Source: Pseudonocardia nigra (lineage in GTDB: Bacteria > Actinomycetota > Actinomycetes > Mycobacteriales > Pseudonocardiaceae). From it: DNA of 64,000 nucleotides. Shown here piece after piece: positions 37,491-45,051 of the stretch (its first letter is position 1; every line of letters starts with the position of its first letter). A program made the position numbers and the translations under genes. The stretch is taken from positions 1 through 64,000 of the forward strand of contig NZ_JAHKRK010000019.1 of NCBI RefSeq assembly GCF_019396355.1. The letters run 5' to 3'. The notes beneath the pieces are model-generated. The model did not search any database, was not told where the DNA came from, and saw only the letters and a program-made list of their open reading frames with translations.

Positions 37491-39576
37491 CGACATCCTC
37501 CTCGCCGTGGTGGCCCCGCCGCCTCCTCCAGGGAACCACCTGCACCCGTCGGGAGCCGAGGGAGATCCCTCCCGTGATCGCGGACCGACGACGCATCGAC
37601 CTCGACGCGGCCACGACGGTCGTCGTGATCGATCCGGCGGGCGCAACACGCTCTACCCGGCGACTGGAGCGGATCACCGCGCTGATGGGGCCGATCTGGC
37701 GGGAACCCGAACGGCGCTCGAGGTGCAGTTGGCCCTGCGCCTGCACGAACTGCTCGACGCGGTGACGGCGCGCCGGCCGCGCGGCTGAGGGCCCGGCGTG
37801 TCGGTGCGGACGTGGAGATGCCCGAACTCGATCACCCGCGGCCGGTTCAGAACGGTGGCGGGTGATCGTGGGTTCCGACGGAGTCATCGTGCCCGGGCGC
37901 CGCCCATGGATCGATGCGCGGGCGGGCTGCCGGGGCCGCTTGTGTCGATGCCCCCCGTCGTGCGGGTGGGGGGATGGTTCGGGACGGTAGTCGAAGGGCT
38001 CGCTGACATAGCTGTGTCCGGTCGGCGTGATCCATTCGATCCGGCCGTCGTTGTGGGCGATGACCTGCCAGCCGGCGGCGTGCTTGTTCTTGTGGTGGTG
38101 GACGCAGCCGTCCATGAGGTTCGGTTCGGCGGTGGGGCCGTTCGGGAACGGGACGATGTGATCGAGTTCGCTGTCGAGGGCTCGACGGCGGCAGATCGGG
38201 TGTCGGCAGGTGACGTCGCGGGCGCGGACGAAGTCGGCCAGTGCGGCCGGGGGTGTGTAGGTCTTGCGTCCGTAGTCGAGCAGCGCCAGGGACAGCGGGT
38301 CGGTGACCAGGCGGTGCCAGACGGCGTCGGCGGCGATCTCGCGGGCCAGCGCTGCGGGAATGGGCCCGTAGCCGACGAGTTCGCAGGGCTGGTCGTCGCG
38401 CCCGAGCAGGGTCGTGTGCGGCATGACGATCTGGATCAAGGGTTTGCCGGGGTTGACGGGCCGTGGCGCCGGCCCGGACCACACCGTGGTGCCGGTCTCG
38501 GCCGGGTCGGTGCTGTCGGCACCGTCGGCGGCAGTGCTGGCGCCATCCGCGCCGGTGTCGGTGCTGCCGGTGTCGGTGCTGTCTGTGTCGGTGCTGCCAG
38601 TGGCGGCGTAGGTGATCTGGCCGGTGAGCAGGGCGACCAGCAGGTCGGCGCGGCGGGCGTCCATCCCGCGTCCATCGTCGCTGCCGAGGCCCCGGGCGAG
38701 CCGGGTGAGCCACTGGTAGGCCGAGTGCGCGTCCGGGGCGGAGAGCATCGCCCACAGCGCGGCCATGCCGTCCTTCTCGTCGCCGACCACGACCCGCCGG
38801 TCCTTGCGGGCCTGCCGATGCCGGTCGTTCGCACCCTCCGGGTCGACCGCGATCACCGCGCGGGCCAACGCGGCCCGGAACTGGGCCAGGGTCTGTTTCG
38901 GGGCGCGGTCGAGTACCCGGTCCTGCACGGCCGTGGCCTGTTCGGGCTTCAGGTAGAGGGTGGCGTCGCAGAGGGCGCGGATCTTGCGCTCGTCGATCAG
39001 GCCGTCCTCCCACACCTGCCGGGCGGCGACCAGTTCGGCGTCGAGCCGCACCGACTCGCACACCCGAGCCTTCGCGGTGCCGCGGGACAGGTGCAGGGCG
39101 AGCCCGACCTCGTCCGGGGCGTACCGGCTCAGCCCGGACGCCCTGTCCGCCATCGAGAGGTCGCGCGCGTCGCCCGGGCGGCGCCGGGCGAACTCCGCCA
39201 GCAGTCGGGCCTGCCGGGCCTGCGCCCAGGCAGCGACCCGTTCCCAGCCGATAATCGCATCGATCAGGCCGGCGTCGGACATCACGGCCGGGTCGGCGGT
39301 GGACGAGTCCAGGTCGAGGGCGAGCAACCCCGACGGCCGCATCCGCGCGACCGTGTAGTCGGCCACCGCCCCGGAGTCCATCCCGGGTTCCCATTCGGGA
39401 CCGCCGTCCTCGGTCGGCGCCGGCAGGTCCAGCAGATCCGCGGGCAGCGACTCCAGCAGTTGCGCGAACGGAGTCTCGCCCGGGTCGCCCCAGTCGTCGG
39501 CTGGTTCACCGAAGTGATCCAACGACGCCGGCCAGTCCTCGTCCAACGCGGACTCGACGACCGACTGCTCGAACAT
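37393..39576 (-). CDS. DUF222 / HNH endonuclease domain protein (13E12-type)
   Basis: About 727 aa from ATG 39576; ATG 39636 would add 20 residues. The long helical N-terminal DUF222 region includes IIGWERVAAWAQARQARLLA and KARVCESVRLDAELV. A low-complexity STDTG/STDTD repeat occupies about residues 345-375. The HNH nuclease follows: CRHPICRRRALDSELDHIVP, then HHHKNKHAAGW. These proteins are multicopy in actinobacteria; their role is unclear. About 170 residues follow HNH, reading antisense through the PucR and hydrolase remnants. This tail is probably not native and suggests the original stop was lost. Confidence 0.8.
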   Translation of the reverse strand: MFEQSVVESALDEDWPASLDHFGEPADDWGDPGETPFAQLLESLPADLLDLPAPTEDGGPEWEPGMDSGAVADYTVARMRPSGLLALDLDSSTADPAVMSDAGLIDAIIGWERVAAWAQARQARLLAEFARRRPGDARDLSMADRASGLSRYAPDEVGLALHLSRGTAKARVCESVRLDAELVAARQVWEDGLIDERKIRALCDATLYLKPEQATAVQDRVLDRAPKQTLAQFRAALARAVIAVDPEGANDRHRQARKDRRVVVGDEKDGMAALWAMLSAPDAHSAYQWLTRLARGLGSDDGRGMDARRADLLVALLTGQITYAATGSTDTDSTDTGSTDTGADGASTAADGADSTDPAETGTTVWSGPAPRPVNPGKPLIQIVMPHTTLLGRDDQPCELVGYGPIPAALAREIAADAVWHRLVTDPLSLALLDYGRKTYTPPAALADFVRARDVTCRHPICRRRALDSELDHIVPFPNGPTAEPNLMDGCVHHHKNKHAAGWQVIAHNDGRIEWITPTGHSYVSEPFDYRPEPSPHPHDGGHRHKRPRQPARASIHGRRPGTMTPSEPTITRHRSEPAAGDRVRASPRPHRHAGPSAARPARRHRVEQFVQAQGQLHLERRSGSRQIGPISAVIRSSRRVERVAPAGSITTTVVAASRSMRRRSAITGGISLGSRRVQVVPWRRRRGHHGEEDVDDDQHGHRLHERRRGPARDRRGRGPARGPRGR
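37633..37788 (+). pseudogene. PucR-family regulator C-terminal remnant
   Basis: Reading with two compensating one-base changes (CCC near 37660, GGGG near 37686) gives GRNTLYRRLERITALMGADL and then RTALEVQLALRLHELLDAV before a stop at 37788. This is the C-terminal helix-turn-helix of PucR/CdaR-type regulators (HRNTLxYRLxRIEELTG). No upstream sensory part is present. It lies divergent to the hydrolase remnant, so the two may be debris of one old regulator-hydrolase pair. Confidence 0.6.
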
Positions 39577-39669
39577 AAGTTCTATTCTAGCGGCCTGATC
39601 AGCGGCTTGTCGACGTTGTTCGACTGCTCGTGACATCGTGCGGCGAACGGTGGGGCAGTCTGGCGCGCG

Positions 39670-41489
39670 TCACCGGAACTCGAGGCCCTCGAAGGTGCCG
39701 GCCGTGCGCCACCGGTCGATGTGGGCGAAGAAGGCCGTGGGGCCCGCGGGGAGGCCGACGTTGAGCAGCGCGCGCCGCCCCGGGTCCTGGCCCTCGTTGT
39801 TGTAGTAGCCCGGGGTGCAGTCCGGCGCCCCGGTCATCCGGCCCGGGCCCTTCAGCAGGAGCGCCACCCAGGCGTCCTCGGCCTCCCGGCTCACCTCGAC
39901 CTCGGCGAAGCCGCAGTCCACCGCGTGCCTGATGATCGTCGCGATCGTCCGGCCCGACTCGGTGAGGTTGTGCGGGACGTTGGAGATCAGGTTCGCGCCC
40001 TGCGTGGGCTGCACGAAGAACGCGTTCGGGAACCCGCGCGCGTGGATGCCGTGCAGCGTCCGCATGCCGTCGGCCCAGTACTCCGACAGCGTCACGCCGT
40101 CCTGCCCGGTCACCTCGTACCCGGCCCGCCGCGTGTAGGGGGTGCCGACCTCGAAGCCGGAGGCGTAGATGATGCAGTCGACCGGGTACTCGGTGCCGGC
40201 GACGACGACTCCGGTCTCGGTGATCCGTTCCACGCCCTTGCCGTCGGTGTCGACCAGGTGCGTGCCGGGCACGTTGTAGGCCTGCAGGTACTCGTCGTGG
40301 AAGCACGGCCGCTTGCACAGCTGGCGGTACCAGGCCTTGAGGTTCGCGGCGGTGGCCGGATCCTCGACGATCGCGTCGACGCGGGCCCGGATCTCCTCCA
40401 TCTTCTCGTGGTCGGAGTCCTCGAAGGCGGCGAGCATCGTCATCGGGGTGCGGTCCTCGGCCGGCAGCGTCGTGACCTTCGCGCGCACCCGCCGCGCGAT
40501 CTCGGTCCAGCCGTCCATCACCAGGTCCTCGTCCGCCTTGCCCCCGGTCTGGTTGGCCGTGAAGTTCTCCAGCCAGCGCTGCTGCCAGCCCGGGGTGCTG
40601 ATGTGGGCGAACCACTCGGGGTCGATCGGGTGGTTGCCGCGGACGTCGACCGACGACGGCGTGCGCTGGAACACGAACAGCTCCCGCACGCCCGGGCGAG
40701 GTGGGGCACGCACTGCACCGCCGTCGCGCCGGTGCCGATGACGGCCACCCGCTTGTCGGCCAGCTTCTCCATCGGCGCGCCGGACGGGTCGCCGCCGGTG
40801 TAGTCGTAGTCCCAGCGGCTGGTGTGGAACGAGTGCCCGGCGAACGACTGGATGCCCGGGATTCCCGGCAGCTTCGGGACGTGCAGCGGGCCGATCCCCA
40901 TGGCGACGAACCGCGCGGTGAAGTGGTCGCCGCGGTTGGTGCGGACGACCCACCGCGAGCGCGCCGCGTCCCACTGCAGCCCGGTGACCTCGGTGTGGAA
41001 CAGCGCGTCCTCGTAGAGCCCGAAGTGCTTGCCGATGCGCTGGCAGTGCTCGAGGATCTCCGGCGCATGCGCGTACTTCTCGCTCGGCATGTGACCGGTC
41101 TCCTCGAGGAGCGGCATGTACACCATCGACGCCGTGTCGCACTGCGCGCCCGGGTAGCGGTTCCAGTACCAGGTGCCGCCGAAGTCGCCGCCCTTCTCGA
41201 TGATCCGGACGTCGTCGATGCCGGCTTCCTTCAGCCGGGCGCCGGTGACGAGCCCGGCGAAGCCGCCGCCGATGAACACGACCGTCCGGTCGTCGGTCTT
41301 CGGTTCCCGTTCGGTCCGCGGGGTGTAGGGATCCTCGAGGTAGTGCGCGAAGCGCCCGGTGAGGCGCACGTACTGGTCGTTGCCGTCGGGGCGCAGCCGC
41401 TTGTCGCGTTCCTGCAGGTACTTCCGGCGCACCGCCTCCTTGTCGATGACGGTGCCGTCGGGCCTCGTGGGCGGTTCGCTGACGCTCAT
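39670..41489 (-). CDS. FAD-dependent Baeyer-Villiger-type monooxygenase (apparent frameshift)
   Basis: About 606 aa if one C is restored at 40691-40693. The first Rossmann motif is [16 protein letters not shown], followed by [15 protein letters not shown]. The Baeyer-Villiger-like fingerprint [13 protein letters not shown] and the second dinucleotide site [10 protein letters not shown] come before the break. The frame then resumes as [19 protein letters not shown] through to [16 protein letters not shown]. It would insert oxygen into a ketone using NADPH. Acetone or another ketone from the propane pathway is a tempting substrate, but long group I enzymes of this kind usually take cyclic or larger ketones. 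The divergent TetR gene is the likely regulator. Confidence 0.88.
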
Positions 41490-41541
41490 GCATGCTCCGG
41501 AGGCGTCCAAGGGGGACTGGTGTCCCTCGTTCGTGCCAGGA

Positions 41542-41559
41542 TGTCACTCATGAGTGACA
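41542..41559. promoter_or_regulatory. Perfect 18-bp palindrome, TetR operator candidate
   Basis: TGTCACTCATGAGTGACA is fully symmetric. It lies in the 101-base gap between the monooxygenase (ATG 41489) and TetR (GTG 41591) starts, where a shared repressor site is expected. Length and symmetry are typical of TetR operators. Confidence 0.7.
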
Positions 41560-41590
41560 CCGGACAAGGGTGAGCCGGTAGGATCCGCGG

Positions 41591-42220
41591 GTGGCCCACG
41601 ACGCCGGCAGCGCGACCTCGCTCGCCGTCGAACAGCGCGACGTCGCCCGCACCCGGATCCTGCACGCCGCGCGGGTCGTGCTGGCCGAGCGCGGTCTCGA
41701 CGCCACGGTCGACGATGTCGCCGCGGCGGCCGGCGTCAGCAGGCGCACCGTGTTCCGCCATTTCGCCACGCGCGACCGGCTGTTCGCGGCCGCCATCGGT
41801 GAGGGTGTGCGCCGCTACGCGCAGCAGATCCCGCCCGCCCCCGACGGCGACGACCTGCGCGCGTGGCTGCTCGACCTGCTGGTCGTCACGCACCGGCTCA
41901 ACGCCCGCAACGGCCGGATCTACTGGGAGCTGGCGGTGCTCGCGCCGGACGACCTGTCCGACGAGCTCGCCGAGGCCGCGGCCGAGCGCCGGGCGAGCCG
42001 CCGGCGCTTTGCGGTGGCCGTGACCTCCCGCATCTGGCAGGCCAGGGGCGGGCCCGGCGAACCGCCGTCCTGGCTCGTCGACGCCGTCTCGGTCCACCTC
42101 TCGGGGTTCAGCACCCAGTCCCTGGCCGGCGACTTCGGCCGCACCCCCGACGAGGTGGCCGCGGTGTCGGCCCAGGTCATCGAGGCGGCGCTGGCCGCTG
42201 CCCTGGCCGCGGCGCGGTGA
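41591..42220 (+). CDS. TetR-family regulator of the divergent monooxygenase
   Basis: A 209-aa protein from GTG 41591. The helix-turn-helix is ARVVLAERGLDATVDDVAAA followed by GVSRRTVFRHFATRDRLF. The C-terminal ligand domain includes LVVTHRLNARNGRIYWEL and a final Ala-rich helix. Its start lies 32 bases from the 41542-41559 palindrome shared with the Baeyer-Villiger-type gene. The inducer is unknown, perhaps the ketone substrate. Confidence 0.88.
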   Translation: MAHDAGSATSLAVEQRDVARTRILHAARVVLAERGLDATVDDVAAAAGVSRRTVFRHFATRDRLFAAAIGEGVRRYAQQIPPAPDGDDLRAWLLDLLVVTHRLNARNGRIYWELAVLAPDDLSDELAEAAAERRASRRRFAVAVTSRIWQARGGPGEPPSWLVDAVSVHLSGFSTQSLAGDFGRTPDEVAAVSAQVIEAALAAALAAAR

Positions 42221-42235
42221 GGGCTCCCCGCTGCG

Positions 42236-44958
42236 TCAGCGGGAGGCGGCCGCGCGCGGGAAGTGCGCGGCGAGCTCGGAGCGGGAACGGAGCCGAGTTT
42301 GGCGTAGATCCGGGTGAGGTGGAACTGCACGGTCTTGACCGACAGCATCATCGCGGCGGCGGCCTCCTTGTTGGTCATGCCCGTGGCGACGAGCTCGGCG
42401 ACGGTACGTTCCTGCTCGGTCAGCGCGTCGACGTCGTTGTCCAGCGGCCGGGCACCGGGCCGTCCGGTCTTGAGCTCCCGGTCGCACCGCTCGACGTAGA
42501 CCTGCGCGCCGAGGGCGGCGAAGGCCTGCCGGGCCGCGGTCAGCACGGTCGTGGCGTCCCGGCGGCGACCGGCGCGGCGGAGGGTGAGGCCGTGGGCGAA
42601 GTCGACCCGGGCCCGGTCGTAGGGCAGGGGGAGGTCCTCGAGCTGCGCGCGGGCGTGGCCGAAGACCTCCTCGGCCGCGGCGAGGTCCCCGCGCGCCCCC
42701 AGCAGCCGGCCGCGCACGTAGCCGATTCGCGCGGCCGTCGAGCGGTGGCCGCGCGTGCGCACGAGCCCCTCGAGCGGGGCGAGGAACGCATCGGCGTCGG
42801 CGAGGCGGTCGGTGAGCACGAGCGCGTTCGCGTAGAGGTCGTGCCACGGCCAGAACCCGGGCTCGTCCAGGCCGCCCCGCGGGCGGCGGGTCACGAGCGG
42901 GGTGAGGTGCCGGACGACGGCCTCGTGGTCCGAGCGCGCCTCGGCGACGTGGGCGCGGGCCAGCAGGGCAGGCACGGTCATGACGGTGTAGTCGTGGTCG
43001 GCGGCGGCACCCAGGCCGAGGTGCCGCCCCGCGGCGTCCGGTTCGCCGCGCAGCGCGTGGATCTGGGCTCCGGTCCAGTGCACGAGCGGGCGCAGGAGGT
43101 CCAGGTCGGTGGCCCCGAGCAGGATCTGGGCCTGGTCGACGCAGTGCAGGGCGCCGGGCCAGTCGCCGAGGGCGAACCGGGTGCGGGCGAGCCAGATCAA
43201 TGCCCAGAGCGAGATGCGGTTCGAGCCCGTGCGGCGCACGCTCGGCACGGCGTACTCCAGCTCGCGGCGGGCGGCCTCGGGCTCGTCCTGGGCCAGCAGC
43301 AGCCAGCCGAGGCCCATCCGGGCGCGCTGGTGCTGCGGCCCGCTCGGGCTCTCCACGACCGCGGAGCGGTACGCGGTGAAGGCGGCGTCGATGTCGCCGC
43401 GGGCGCCGTGGCCCAGCCCCATGATCGCCCGGGACTCCACGGCGGCGGGCGAGCCCGGTTCGGCGTGCTCGACGGCGCGACCGGCCCAGCGGACGAGCTC
43501 GTCGCCGTCCCAGTCGGCGAGGGCGTGCAGGACGTGGCGCTGGCACACGACGGCGGCGGCGCGACGGTCGGTGCCGCGCAGCCGCCAGGCGCTGTCGAGG
43601 TAGGAGACGGCTTCGGCGCGCCTGCCGCGCTGCACGGCGACGTAGGCGAGGACGGCGTCGCGGCGGGAGCCGGCGGGGAGGGCCTCGACCTCGGGGAGGG
43701 CGTCGACGGCCTGGCCGAGGAGCCCGGCCCCGGCGAGTGCGTCGACGGCCTGGATCAGCCGGTCCTCGCGCTCGGCGCGGTCGGGGCTGATCCGGCTCGC
43801 GTCGATCAGGGCGCCGGCGACGACGGCCCACGCGCCGTCGTCGGACTTGCGGCGGGCCAGGTCGAGCAGCTCGGCTGCCAGCTCGGCGTCGGGCAGCGGG
43901 TTGGCCTCGACCCGGTGCCGGAGCCGCTCGACCTCATCGGTCACGACCTCGGCGGCGCGCCGGTGGAGGTCGTGGCGCCGGCTGGGCGCGAGGCCGGCGT
44001 GCACGGCGGTGCGGACGAACCGGCCGGGGAACGTGACGGAGTCGAGCCCGTGGCCGGCGGCCGGGGCGAGCAGGCCCGCGGCGAAGGCCTCGTCGAGGGC
44101 GCCGATCGGGTCGTCGACCCCGGCGAGCGCCGCGGCGTCGGCGAGGTTCGCCGGCGACCCGAGTACCGCCGCGGCCTCGACGAGGCGCCTGGTCGGGGCG
44201 GCGCAGGCGTCGAGCGCGGCGTGGACCCGGTTCTGGACCGACGTCGGCGCCGGCAGCCGCGTCTGCCAGTCCGACCAGCGGATCGGCGGGGTGTCACGCA
44301 GGATCTCCAGCAGGTGGCGGGGGATCCCGCCGGCGTGCTCGCAGAGTCTGCGGGCGACGGGCACGGGCAGGTCGATCCCCGCGATGCGGGCGGCAAGCAG
44401 GCGGGTCTCGTCGGGCCGCAGCGGCGACACCCGGACGCGGACGGCCGGGAGCCCGTCGAGGACGTCCTGCACGTCGGGATGGACGGCGACCCCGGGGCCG
44501 ACGGCCGTGACGAGCAGGACCAGCACCCGCGCGTTCCCGATGCGGGCGACCGCAGAGGAGATCGCCTGCATCGAGACCGGGTCGCTGTCGTGGGCGTCGT
44601 CGACGACGACGAGAAGCGGCTCGTCGGCGGCCCGGGCCTGCCACCGCTCGGCGAACACCTCACCCCACGCGCCGGGGTCGTCCTCGGCGGGGGACGGGGG
44701 TGGAGCCGGATCGGCGGACCAGAGGCGGCGCGCGAGCGCGCCCGCCCGGCCGCTCTCCCAGGCGAGCCCGGCCGCGGACGTCACCGGCAGCGCCGGATGC
44801 CGCTCGAGGAACCGGCGCAGCAGGGTGGTCCGCCCGACCCCGGGGAGGCCCTCGAGGACCGCGACGACCGGGGTGCCCGACGCGGCCCGGCCGAGCAGCG
44901 CGTCGAGCTGCTCGACCTCCCCGGTCTGCCCGACGACGTGGGCGTCCTCGCGGTTCAC
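42236..44958 (-). CDS. benR: LAL/LuxR-family regulator, BenR-like activator (apparent frameshift at 3' end)
   Basis: About 907 aa if one base near 42291 is restored. It has an N-terminal ATPase (LEGLPGVGRTTLLRRFL, LLVVVDDAHDSD), a long TPR-like helical middle and a LuxR helix-turn-helix (LTEQERTVAELVATGMTNKE, then SVKTVQFHLTRIYAKLG). The Walker A Lys is Arg (GVGRT). The last 17 residues (RSRSELAAHFPRAAASR) are in another frame and complete the normal HTH end. GTG 44958 is used; GTG 44991 lies inside an operator-like repeat. In Corynebacterium a LuxR-type BenR activates ben genes. The position directly after benC-benD supports the name. Confidence 0.8.
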
Positions 44959-44984
44959 GACCTCACGGTATTCGCGGGCCCGAC

Positions 44985-45051
44985 GGTGCACACCGCCGGT
45001 GGACGGTGCACATGCTCGGGGATGTGCATGGTCCCCCTCCGGTGTGCATGG
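44985..45051. promoter_or_regulatory. Cluster of GTGTGCA-type motifs before benR
   Basis: Four related copies occur in 67 bases: GGTGCACACC (44985), GGTGCACAT (45005), GATGTGCATGG (45021) and GGTGTGCATGG (45041). The middle two form an inverted repeat, TGCACAT-N8-ATGTGCA. This is the whole gap between the benC-benD stop and benR. Similar GTGTGC palindromes precede benE at 54178-54247. They are candidate binding sites for BenR or another shared regulator. Confidence 0.5.

Noticed and set aside
38515-38610. Short tandem repeats as a CRISPR array
   Set aside because: They are in-frame STDTG-type codon repeats inside the DUF222-HNH gene, without spacers.
37393-39576. The DUF222-HNH gene as a transposon or homing element
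   Set aside because: No terminal repeats, target duplication or transposase motif is visible. DUF222-HNH proteins are common chromosomal genes in actinobacteria.
44985-44994. GTG 44991 as the benR start
   Set aside because: It has no ribosome site and lies within an operator-like GGTGCACACC. GTG 44958 is preferred, though not proven.
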